Origin: Solea solea | Taxonomy: Eukaryota > Chordata > Actinopteri > Pleuronectiformes > Soleidae | Assembly: GCF_958295425.1 (NCBI RefSeq) | Contig: NC_081134.1 | Coordinates: 6,570,054-6,634,053, forward strand | Length of the DNA: 64,000 nucleotides | Direction of reading: 5' to 3' | Part shown: piece by piece, positions 44,626 to 55,563 of the stretch | Layout of the letters: the number at the start of each line of letters is the position of its first letter | Numbering within the stretch: the stretch's first letter is position 1 | Notes under the pieces: model-generated | Told to the model about the DNA's origin: nothing | The model's input: only the letters and a program-made list of their open reading frames with translations | Database searches by the model: none | Translations under genes and position numbers: made by a program

Positions 44626-47251
44626 TTGACTTTAGTTTACTGTTCAGTGTTTTCACTGTGGATCCAGAAGCTTGAACTTGCCTGATATGTTGATGACCTG
44701 CCGTGTAGCTCCTTCTTTGGCCACAGGATGGCAACAGTGAGCTCTTGATTCTGCTTCTCTGAAAGTGTGCAATTCGTTTGTTGCTTCTGATTTGATCGGA
44801 TTAAAATCCTATTACTGCACATGCTGATTGTAAATTGTAGCCTGATCAAAGGCAGAGGGCTGGAAAATGTTATATTATTTTTTTGTAAATGCTTAGTTTT
44901 AGATTTTATTAGTGTTTTTGGTCATATGGGGTATTTGAAAGATGCAAAAAAAAAATCATAAGTATTGTGTCATAAAAACCCAGCAAAAGATGCCATTTTA
45001 AAAATGTATTTAGCACAAATGAACAACCATCCCTGAATCAAATAACACAATCAAGGAAGTAGACTAAAAATGAGCAGAATACAGCTGGGGGTTGATGCAG
45101 TTATATAACATAAAAAATAATAAGTAACCCTCATGAGACATATCTACTGACAACATAACAAATGTTGTGTTTAACTTGCATAGTCTAAACAAAAGCCTAT
45201 TGAAAATGTTATATAAATGAAAATACAACAAAATAAACACTTAAAAAATGAACACATTTTCGCTACAATTTTAGTTTTGTAAACGTAACAAAAAAAGAAT
45301 GAAGATATTTCTCGACTGAGGTTGGGAAGCACAATTTTTCAAAAATACTGTCCCCCTATTCTAGTAATACAGAGCTAAATGCAAATCAGTGAAGTATTCC
45401 TTTAAGTATGAACCATACTTTTCCAACTCCAGCAAAAACATGTACTGTATAATTCTCTTCACAGTACCCTGGACAAGAGGTCGCCCTCTTTGGCCTCGGA
45501 GCAGCTCAGAGACATTACACTTCACATCATTCTTTAAACCCTGATAGGCTCGATCACTGTCACCTTACACATCCAATACACGGCCTCACCTGATGACTGA
45601 TGGTGGTGACGGTGGCTCTGCAGAGTCAAACGTCATCCTCGCGCGCGCTGTAGTTTTTGCGTGAAAGCCTGCTCTCTTGATAAGTGATGATGCTGAACCT
45701 TCAATCAGCTGCTCATCAGTCAACGTGTGTCTGTATGTGAGAGACACTGGCCTGTCTGTGGGCATTTCTGCCCCCAGTGTCCTTGGGGGACATTGACAAG
45801 TGTGCTGATTACCTGTCACACGTTTATTTATGGATCCGTGTGACTGAAGTGAGCCAGCTGTGAGCCTCAGCCATTACCCTGGTTTCTCTATTCACTGCAT
45901 CTCCCCTCTGCTCCTCAATTAGCCCGACTCTCTCTACACCCCACCTTTGCTTGCTCCTCTCTTCATACACCGCCCCGCCACATTCCTATTTTCTCCTCAT
46001 CTCACCATTTTCCACCTTTTTTCCCCCCACCATTTCCCCCTCTGTCCTTGTCGCCCCCCCCCCTCACCATTGACTCCCCACTACTCCTGACTTATCATCA
46101 CAGCCAGAGGGGATACATTAAAGTGACCGATCTCCCCTCAAGCCAAAGTTAACATGGGGTTGGGGGTGGGAGATGGTCAGCGTTGGCTGACATTGTACAA
46201 CTTTTGATGAATGAGCGCGGCCCACGGCCGGTGCCTTCTTACAATCCCGATCATTTCTACTCCAGTGATGTGTGCGACTTTGAATTTCATGTATTTCTGT
46301 GGCCTAGATACTGTACTTTCACAGTAAGTCATGAATATATAAAAAAATAATAGAAGCCGTTTACTGTGACCTCAAATAAACACAGTATTTAACTGTAAAT
46401 TTACAGCCTTACATTTGTGATTAAGCAGTGATTTCTTGCATGAATTCAGTATAGATGTTGCAAAGAAAATGGCAATAAAAATATTTATATATATGTACAT
46501 TTGCTCTCTGGGTTACACACGTTTGGAAGCACTAGTTTAAATAACTGTGCGATTTATCTGTTGGACAATAATGATGCGAGATGTCACATATTTCGGAGAA
46601 TGTCAAAACTGATGGACATTGGGATTTTTCATCTTATAATACCTTATAATAATTAATCTGCCTCTCATTCACAGTTCTAATGAAGTGAGATTGGGGCTCA
46701 GTAATTTAATAATATCGTCACACGGCTGATGTAAATTAAATATTTTTTGCCAAAGGTGCTAATTATCCTCGGTCATTGCTGTGGTTTTACTGCCTACGGC
46801 TTTTTTTTTTTTTTTAATTTTCAGTGTGGCCCAAAGAAGACAGTTATTGATCATATGCAATCACATTCTTAAGATTATATTATGTTGTTCAGGAAGCATG
46901 TAAGTATACATACGTCGCCATGTTGGCTCACATGTGTTCAGTAATGTGAGATCCCTGCAGTGCCATGAGGTACTTATCATTTGTCTCATAAATAATTCAC
47001 ATCACAGTGTATTCTCTCCATGGCAGCGGAGCACCTCAAAATTACAACGGACGCACTCGCTTGAAATTGCCTTTCTGCAAGTGGCAGTATGCATTTTTAA
47101 TTTGTTGTCAAATCTGGGGGTTTACAGCCCAAGGACGTCTGAGATCCGTCTTTCCTGAACACTCGTGGGCTCGCACAGCGTCGTATAGATTACTTTTCTT
47201 GGAGAATGGATTTATTATTTGAGAGCGTTTGTGACTTTTTGACCCCAAACT

Positions 47252-47270
47252 AAAAAAAAAAAAAAAAAAA
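47252..47270. repeat. Poly(A) run
   Basis: About 19 consecutive A after CCCCAAACT; it could be a retroelement tail, but no element body is clear upstream. Confidence 0.8.
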
Positions 47271-48029
47271 GCTGCTTAGTCATCCTGGTAAAAATTGTGT
47301 GGGTGACGATCATATCAGAAAGTCATCCCAGGACAATAAGTAGATATCTATACCTGCCACTCACATATGTGTGACCTGATGCAGCATAGAGAGAAGATAT
47401 GTCATGTATATGGAAGTGCATTTAAGTCGCTCAACACACGTGAAGGCTACAGTTTCACTCAATATATCTTACATCTCGTCCGTCTCGCCACAGGGGGGTG
47501 CTCTTGGTCAATGGTCAAACCTGACCAATAGCACCCCTGTTGCTGTTAATAGTAAAGCACATTATTATTTCTTGATTAAGATGTCAAATTATCGTTATTT
47601 TGTTAGTTATTTAACAGTTTTAGTGGTTGAATGTTATGCTTTTTATTCATTTCTGACTTCCCAGAGAAGCCCAGGGAGCCGGCTCAAATTTGGGTATAAA
47701 AAGGTGAATTCACAAACACGCAAACATCTTTAGTTTTAACCATGTTTTTAAAAGACTTCTACAAATATGTGTGTTTTTTCATTTTTATGACAGGTGCTGT
47801 AGTAAATTCTACATCACATTAAGCACGTAAGGCTCTGGTGTTGACAGCTTTAGAAGTGTACGATAGGGATAAAGTCCCATTTGAACATCAACAGTTGCAG
47901 GTGCACAGGGTTGTGGGTTTGGTGGATAAATAAACAGACAGATGATAGACATGTTATTTATGTGGTAGAGACAGCTGCTGTGTGCTCTTTTTGTTCTCAG
48001 TGGAACAGAGGTCTCGAACATGCTACGTG

Positions 48030-48180
48030 ATTAATTGCAGCCCACAGCCAAGTGGAAGGGAACTGGGCATGGGCAAGTTCAAATCCTGGGACAGGTCAAG
48101 GGCTTGAGTGCCCCTGAGCAAGTTACACAGCCGCGATTGCTCCCCAGACGCAGATAAGTGCTGCCTGCTGCTCTATCCCC
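48030..48180 (+). repeat. SINE-like fragment
   Basis: It contains GAGTGCCCCTGAGCAAGTTA and ATTGCTCCCCAGACGC, phrases of an abundant fish SINE-like family ('...ctgagcaaggcacc...'). It ends in an A-run near 48198-48210. Confidence 0.55.
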
Positions 48181-48223
48181 TGGTTTGTGTGTGGTCACAA
48201 AAAAAAAAAAGGAAAAAGGATGG

Positions 48224-48270
48224 GTTAAATTCAGAGGTTAAATTCAGAGGTTAAATTCAGAGGTTAAATT
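48224..48270. repeat. 13-bp tandem repeat
   Basis: The unit TTAAATTCAGAGG is repeated about three and a half times without error. Confidence 0.95.
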
Positions 48271-48324
48271 CCTTCCACTACTTGGTGTGTGCAAATAAAA
48301 GAATTCAAACTTTACAGTACATGT

Positions 48325-48348
48325 GTATATATATATATATATATATAT
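48325..48348. repeat. (TA)n microsatellite
   Basis: About 12 TA units. Confidence 0.95.
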
Positions 48349-48439
48349 TTACTTTATTGACTGTATTTAAATACAACCTATTGTTTTTCTTCAGATTATT
48401 ATAATTATTATTTTATTCCATGGTTTGTGGTCATTTTAA

Positions 48440-48696
48440 CATGCATAAAAAACTCTGGAAACTTCGCATGGAGGTCAGGTGTGGCAAAAATGTGACATTT
48501 CTTTCGACTCTACCTCGACTAAGACGACGACGACAAAAAAGCACTTACTTTTACATCACACTTATGACTAACACTTTATACTTACTTACTTCTAGCACTT
48601 GTTTGTACCCAAATGTTTAAATGCACTTATTGTAAGTTTGGATAAAAGCGTCTGTTAAATGACATGTAATGTAATGTAATGTAATGTAATGTAATA
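48440..48696 (+). mobile_element. L2-like LINE/SINE 3' end
   Basis: The end has the typical 3' terminus TTGGATAAAAGCGTCTGTTA followed by AATGACA and a (TGTAA)n tail (48664-48696, about six units). Upstream phrases CTAAGACGACGACGAC, AGCACTTACTT and TAAATGCACTTATTGTAAG match the 3' UTR of abundant fish L2-type retroelements. It is 5'-truncated. Confidence 0.75.
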
Positions 48697-49139
48697 GTGG
48701 CATAGTGCATGGACCCGTGCGTTAGCATTATGGCTCAATAGTGCCCCCAATTAAAAGTTGTCATTTTTTTTAAAGTTGCTTACATTTTGACAACACTTCC
48801 CGAGTGTGTTGCGGTCACTCTAAAGGGCCTCCCTGAAAAAGGTTTTGTTTTGTTTTTGTCCACGTTGGAGTGGGCGTCCATCTTGGCTCAAACTTGTCTG
48901 AGCATGTCTATCGTACCAACATTAAAAAACATGTACTTGTACAATATAGTCATATTTACATGATGTTTATTAACAGTGTGGCACGTGCCTCAGAGCGAGG
49001 ACTTGTGGCGTATTTCCACCGGCTCTACTCGCCTCGGCACAGCATGACACGGTTTGGGTTGCATCTCCACTACAAAAAAAGTACCTACTCAACTCAACAC
49101 ATCCGTTATTACAAGCCTGTATGTCAAATCAATCAAAAA

Positions 49140-49195
49140 ACAATATTTTGCCAATATATTTGGCAAAATTTGTCTCTATTTGCCAATAGAGACAA
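49140..49195. repeat. Two tandem 10-bp hairpins
   Basis: Arms ATTTTGCCAA (49145-49154) and its complement (49160-49169) are followed at once by TTGTCTCTAT (49170-49179) and its complement (49186-49195). The loop of the second hairpin contains TTGCCA, echoing the arm of the first. Confidence 0.9.
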
Positions 49196-49879
49196 AAAAA
49201 ATCTCTCAAATCATGTTTCCAGGGGAGCTCATGTCATTCTACTCACCACTTCACCCCACGCACCATAGACTCCCCACTACTTCTCACTTATCATCACAAT
49301 AAATAGGTGCTAATATTTCAGTGCAATACTGAAATACTGTTCAAAAGACTTCAAGATGTGTGTTTTAACCCTGGTGCACCTACAGCATCTATAGTCTGTC
49401 AGGCAGGAGATTGATGGTGTTATGTAACGTCACATTGTCACTTAAATCCGTCATCACAAATCAGTCAAGTGTATGTGCCAAGTACAGTCCAATCAGCAGA
49501 CGCCCTCCCACTTAATGCTGTAGCTTGATCTATACTTTGACCTGTGATGATTGAAGCGGGCCAGAACTGTTCTCTGTGCTTTGGCTGCAGCTGTGATGTG
49601 ATTTAAGAAGAAGAAGAAAAAAAACAATCTACAAATCGAAGATCGTCAAACTTAAACATGTGTTTTACAGTCTAATCAATAGGTGGCGGCCTGTTTTATG
49701 GCTCAATGGAAAGTTCAGCCGGTTTGACCGCACGTCACAGCCACGGAGCAGGCGTGCTTCTTCTTCTTCTTCTCTCATTATTTCTGTTATTTCCTGTAAA
49801 CAAAACAAAAGAAAATCTGCCTTAACAACAACAACAACAAAAAAAGGTATGCAGCCTTAAAAAGCCTTGTCAGCCCGTG

Positions 49880-50115
49880 TGGGTCAGTGAGCCAGAGAAT
49901 TGTGCAGCTGTATTGATGATGACACTATCGGCATAGTGCCCATGCGTTGCTCAAGGGCTCTATAGCACCCCCTAAGGTGAAAACAGAGGTATAATTGAGT
50001 TCCACCGAATTTCCCGAAACTTGGTGGGAAGATGAACAAAAAAGTTGACCGGAACCATGGCCGCAACTCAACAGGAAGATGGCCATTTTGAATTGTTGGC
50101 GTCCATTTTGGCAAT
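49880..50115. repeat. Dispersed repeat with GGCCATTTTGAATTG motif
   Basis: It contains GGCTCTATAGCACCCCCT, CGAATTTCCCGAAACTTGGT and GGCCATTTTGAATTG, phrases I associate with a widespread fish repeat. No ends or coding frame can be defined. A short related phrase (AATAGTGCCCCC) lies near 48739. Confidence 0.5.
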
Positions 50116-50663
50116 TTGCACCCTACATAAACAAGCTAACCCGTTTATTATTATAATAACCTTTATTCAACCAGGAATATCTCATCAAAATCCATTTTGC
50201 AAAATGGTCCTGGCTAAGACAATATGACATAAAATAACTAGAAAGGCTTAATTATCACTAAATAATGCTTTTTAATACAAAATGAGCAACTTTTGGCCAT
50301 GACAGACAATGTCCAGCAGCAGTTGTCAGACTCTGTGTCTCTGTGTGAGTGCAGGTATATACAGTATTAACTGGTTATAGTCATGGGTTAGGCATAAGGT
50401 TTTGGTTTTGGGCTGTGAGCAGAAGCCAGTGCGATGTCCTAACATGACATCGGTGTGTGCACTGCAAACCTGTGCGTATGCCTGTTTGTCATTGTTAGAC
50501 GATTAATGCTAATTCAGTGTGATGTGACTGTGAAAATGTCTTATTCAGAGGAGATTAGATTTCAGCTCTGATGCCAAATTACAGGCTTGCACAACAATAA
50601 AGCCTGATGGAGCGGTTTAAAGGAACATCTGATTGGAATAACAAGTTATCAGAGTGAAGTCCA

Positions 50664-50679
50664 CCCCCCCCCCCCCCCC
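50664..50679. repeat. Poly(C) run
   Basis: About 16 C in a row after GTCCA, an unusual mononucleotide tract in AT-rich DNA. Confidence 0.9.
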
Positions 50680-50827
50680 AGCATGACTGGACAAAATAAA
50701 CCTCACTTTACGACTTTCATAGTCAGTATTGGATTCTTTGTGACTGACAGTACTGAGGACAGACTCTTAGACTAACTTGGGTTAGGTTAAGGTTAGGGTA
50801 AGAGGCTAGTGCAGGGGTCTACAACCT

Positions 50828-51180
50828 GGGGAATCGTGGGAATAACACGCAACTCCTTATATGGACATCCTGTGGGTGTATGTTTATAGGTCACATATTC
50901 AGGCTTTATAAAATGCATTTTTTGTTTTCGTATTCTCACAGGTTGAGTCAAAGTTATGATTCATTGTCCAATCAAATGTTCAGTAGTGATATAAAGTAGC
51001 AGTAATTGTGCAGAAGTCTTTTGTGTTTGTTCATAAAAACGAGTCAAACGAACTTTGAACTGTGTTGTATTTCCAAATTTCACAAATTCAATCCGATTTC
51101 AAACATTTTGAGTACTTTTTGCTCAGGTGTGTTTATAGGTTGTGCTGAAAAAAAAGGATATAAGACACTCTATCTAAGGC
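50828..51180 (+). repeat. Dispersed repeat, copy B
   Basis: Second copy of the unnamed repeat at 22672-23048, in the same orientation and with the same block order; similarity by eye is about 75-80%, with small indels. There is no coding frame and no terminal repeats. Confidence 0.8.
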
Positions 51181-52131
51181 ACATTCTTATACCCTCTGTA
51201 TATACTGAGTCGTAATGGAAAAAAAGCAGCTGGAATGCTCTGTGTTCTAAGGGTTAAATATCAGATCATCATTCATTCATTCATTCACCAAATTTGTGAT
51301 TAAAATATGGTTGTGCAGTCTCACTGAACGTCCACATTTATTGTTATCAACGTTATCTGACAGTGGTGTAAATGCTATAGGGGACATTTGTTTATGTTTA
51401 AATGTTACACACTACTGCTTAACAATGTAATTTCATGGCACAAATAGAACGAGAGCGGAGTCAACAGAACAAAACTTGGAAACAAGTAAGAGAGTAATTC
51501 AGAAAGAAAAGACTTTCATTGTTTTAACAATACAACCCTGATTATTACATGGAGTTTGCAATCAGTAAAATAGCTCCACTAAATTAAATATTGATCACCT
51601 CGGCTCACCGCCTCGCAGAACCAATGTCAACAGGTGTGAAGAGGAAGAAGAAGGCGCCGCTGTCCCTTCTGTTAACATTTGCTTGCTTTTTCATTTCCCC
51701 TTATTTAGCAGATCTCTCTCTGCTGTCTGCACTAAATTACTACACAGAGAACCACATGTCTAGAAACCGCTGAATATGAAGTTCTTTTTCAGTGTAATTT
51801 CCCCCTGTGATCCATTTTGATGAGGTGAAGGTACCATCAATGTCCTGCAGGTAAGTAACACTGTAAATCTGGCTCAGTCACCGATAACAGCCAGTATTAA
51901 CCCTGAATTTGTCTCACGTAATGAACACAGGAAACTGACCCAGGGTTCAAGGAGAAGCCTGAATTTAAGCTCTTCTAAATCTACCATATGGCTTCAAAGC
52001 ACACACGGCACGTACAAAATGCTCTGGTTGCTAAGCTGCAGCACTTATTCAAGATCCTGTCACCTGCTGCCTGTAGATGTTTGGCCTTCAGGTTATTGTG
52101 TTTCCAGTTGCCTCCAGTGTATGAACGGCGG

Positions 52132-52330
52132 TAGGGCTGCATCTCATGATTATTTCAATTATTCTTTTCCCGATTTATCAACTATTTGTTTTGCTCATAT
52201 CATGTCAGAGAATTATGAAAAAGGTCAGTGGTGTCATCGAGGAGCAGAGAAACCAGAAAATATTCACTATCAGGAAAATACAACTATTAAATAAATGGAA
52301 AAAATGGAAACAACACATCAATTATTTAAA
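52132..52330 (-). mobile_element. hAT-like MITE fragment
   Basis: It starts TAGGGCTGCATCTCATGATT, with ATTATTTCAATTATTC and a CATGTCAGAGAATTATGAAA block. These match the family of the copies at 35343 and 41426. The far terminal repeat is missing. Confidence 0.55.
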
Positions 52331-52342
52331 TGATTAAAATAT

Positions 52343-52546
52343 GTGGCATCCATCTTCTACCGCTTTATCCTCCACACATATACACCTATGGTCAATTTTG
52401 TGTCCAATTTGCCTAATCCCCTAATCTGCATGCTTTTGGATTGTGGAGGAAACCCACACACACACACACACAGGGAGAACATGCAGAAAGGCCCTAGTTC
52501 TGACCGGGTCGCGAACCCGGGTCTTCTACCAACTGTGTGGCCCAAA
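52343..52546 (-). repeat. Fish interspersed repeat, reverse copy
   Basis: In reverse complement it carries the GGATAAAGCGGTAGAAGATG end, the GGGGATTAGGC and CATGTTCTCCCTGTGTG blocks and the GGCCACAC head. It is the same family as 7724-7982. An (AC)n run at about 52453-52470 lies inside it. Confidence 0.8.
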
Positions 52547-53169
52547 TATTCATTCATTTTTCCAACAATAAATATACAAAGCAAGTATATTAAGTATAGA
52601 TATACATCTATATTTGCAGTATTCAGTCTCAATCCTCCCCACTACTTGAGACCATCCAGAGAAAGTGAATGTCAAATCCCAGGATTTAAACAACAGTGAA
52701 AAGACGAGTGTCATATCGTTAACAGCGCCTTTCTGTCTCCAGAGACCCTGATGAGAAACGTGGCTCCTCTCGCCACCGCGGTGCAGAATAAATAAAAAGG
52801 GCATCACCGTGAAGAATGAATCGCTCCATCCACCTCTCTAACTTTTTCCTGCGGGTCCTCATTATAACTAATGTCAGTAGCTGCTCGTGGAAGACAATCC
52901 TGCTTGGCTGTCAAGTGTTCATCAGTGCTATTAAAGTAAAAGCACATTCACACGGGGAAGTAGTTTGTCTGAGGAAGGACTAAGAGTATTAGAGAGCATG
53001 CACTGATTAGACCTCTGTGTGATACCACCAAGTGCAGCATGATCATCATAGAGCATCTATAAAATGGTGAGAATTTACTATAAATGTTGGCCACTTGGAG
53101 GAAGGGGATTTGTAAAAACCTTGTTGATGTAAAAATGATTTCAGTGGTTTCATGTAAGAGATTTACTTT

Positions 53170-53540
53170 TCAGACACAAAGCACCTCTGCCAGTTTGCTG
53201 AAGACCTTTCATCACTGCTCATAGAGCATAACCGACTCCATCCTGGCATGGTTTGAAACCTGTTCGACGGGGCAGCTCTCCAGAGGGTGGTCAACACAGC
53301 ACAAAGACACTCTTTAGACTTTCGGTGTCCCCTCCTGAAAGACATCTACAGGTCACGCTGCAGAATAATCAGTGACAATATTCATCCTCTCCATCATGTC
53401 TTTACATTGCTACCCTCTGGAAGACGCTACAGGGAGGAACAGCTTTTATGTCTCAGCTGTCCAGGAAATAGATTCTCCACCATCTTAAATAGCCCTCGGA
53501 TTTCTCACTTTAATATCTTATGCCAGAGTTGTCCATTTTA
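53170..53540 (+). pseudogene. CR1/L2-like LINE ORF2 C-terminal fragment
   Basis: Frame-shifted remains of a non-LTR reverse transcriptase ORF2 end. ALQRVVNTAQR, then LLKDIYRSRC and HPLHHVFTLLPSGRRYR are readable and match the conserved tail after the RT domain. Stops and frame changes separate the pieces, so it is dead. No 5' part is present. Confidence 0.75.
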
Positions 53541-54239
53541 AACCAATTTAAATGAGGGCCAGGTTTGATAATGTGAAGATTTCCACGGGCCAATGGTCCC
53601 TTCAGACCTTTTTGAACAGTAAAAGTTACGGTTTTATAATCATTTTCATTTTCATTGTCACAATTATCATTTTGAAATGACCAAATCTAAGCCACACAGG
53701 AGTGAAAAAAAATAAAATAAATCATCCTTTCTTTCACATCTGGAGCCAGCTAGATTGGTTTCAAACCCAGGACTCATGACACATGATAGAGACTAATTAT
53801 CTGTCCCTCTTTGCCCATAAATAATGCATTATAAATAATATTTGGACATCCCTGTCTCTTCATCCTTCATCCCTGTCCCTGTGTGAGTGATGAAAGTATC
53901 TCTGTTTTAAATTCTTTCTTTCTTTCTTTTTTACAATGCTATGACAATAAACACATTCTATGCTACCCTGAAAAGTTAATTAGTTGCTCAGCAGTGCACT
54001 GCATCCTGGGTAATCACTCACACTGTATGTACAGTGTTAGCTGTAGGTTTGCTTCAGGTTTGGTCACGTGACCAGAGAGCACGCGGAAGTGACAGCAGAT
54101 CAATTTTATTTAAAGAGTCATTGTCATCATTGTTTTTAATCCGCACACATGCATTTGACAGACCTCCATCTTTCTCCCTTGAACGCACAGGATTATCCCA
54201 ACACCCTGTTTTGGTGTCAGACACCGTTTTCTCAGCCAA

Positions 54240-54660
54240 TTTATTTTAGATAATTAATTACGGAGAAAAAAGAATGAAAGAACTTGAATGGATGTTTAGT
54301 GAAAGTCCGATTATGCAGGGTTATTTCCTCCTCTCCAAAATAGAAGCACGGCTTCCACCTCATTTAATGATCGCTGTAATTACACAGTGCCACCTCTGAC
54401 CCCTCTTTATTCAAAGTGCCACATTTTTCTGATGCGTTATCTCAAACCCAAACAGCAAATAAGAGCCATATATCTTCATTCTGTCTACGTGGGCTTTTTT
54501 TCCACATCGACTGGAAAATAGAAAAGCTTACTGAGCGCGAGATCTCACTCGCTTGGCTGCCTTGCGCACAGACAAATGCGGGTATGGTTGATTAATTAGC
54601 TTGGACTAATTATAACCTGCCTCTTAACTAATTATGTTGGATATTTAATTACACATGAAT
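54240..54660. promoter_or_regulatory. Candidate non-coding regulatory block rich in TAATTA sites
   Basis: The block contains ATAATTAATTACG, TGTAATTACA, TTGATTAATTAGC, GGACTAATTATAAC, TAACTAATTATG and TTTAATTACAC, the core sites of Antp-like and LIM homeodomain proteins, spaced within 420 nt. Between them is non-repetitive sequence. Function is inferred only from motif density. Confidence 0.3.
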
Positions 54661-54879
54661 GCATGTCGTGCTCAATAATCAATTGTTCCTCTCAGCAGGA
54701 TGCAGTTAAATGATTTTGGTGCTGAGGATAGCTACAGCTTTTGAGGATGACGACTTATAAGCTACAACTTTTTGACCCGACTGGAAAAATGGAAAGCTCC
54801 TGTTATCTTAGCGTCTTAGTACTTTCTTTTTGCAGGTCATGTGCTGTGTGACTACTATAGACAAATTTCCTCTACGTTC

Positions 54880-55440
54880 CAACTATTGTCAGATTGATCC
54901 ACACAACGCTGAGGGTGCTGGGAAGGAACCATCTGCAGCACCATCGAGAGCGTCCTCACATACTTCATCACGGCCTGGTATGCCAACTGCTCAGTGGCAG
55001 ACACAGGAAAAACCTGCAGAGGTTCATAAAAAAAAAAAATCAATGGTTGTCCCTTATCCTCTCTGTAAGACATAGCCAACACACATCTCAGGAGTGCAAG
55101 GAAAATTGCTGCAGACCCCTCACACCCAGGACAGCACCTGTTTAACCTCATGTCCTCTGTTCGGAGGTACAGACAGACTAGAAAACAGCTTCTTTCCCTG
55201 GGGCATAGTGTGGACTTTGAACGTATTGTGTGTGTGTGTGTGTGTGTGTGTGTATACTGTATGACTTTTTAAAACCCCTTTTAGTTGAGTTTTATTTATT
55301 CTATGTCTTTCTTATTTTACTCTATTTATACTTACTGCCGCACTGGCCGGAGAAGCACAGCAATTTCATTGTATACCTGACGTGCAATAACAATAAGGGT
55401 TCTACTCTATCTACTCTATCTACTCTATCTACTCTATCTA
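54880..55440 (+). pseudogene. Non-LTR retrotransposon 3' end (CR1/Rex-like)
   Basis: TIESVLTYFITAWYANCSVA, then a frame break, then LRSARKIAADPSHPGQHLF and a VRRYRQTR remnant mark the ORF2 C terminus. A (TG)n tract (55227-55252) interrupts the 3' UTR. The end CAATAACAATAAGGGTTCTA runs into four CTACTCTAT units, the usual short-repeat tail of such elements. It is truncated and inactive. Confidence 0.8.
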
Positions 55441-55449
55441 ATGTATCTA

Positions 55450-55535
<86 letters not shown>

Positions 55536-55563
55536 CATCCATCCATCCATCCATCCATCCATC
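55440..55563. repeat. Compound tetranucleotide microsatellite
   Basis: (TCTG)n, then about a dozen (TCTA)n, then (TCCA)n units follow the LINE tail directly. The read-through frame is a serine/isoleucine/histidine/proline repeat and is not a gene. Confidence 0.95.
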
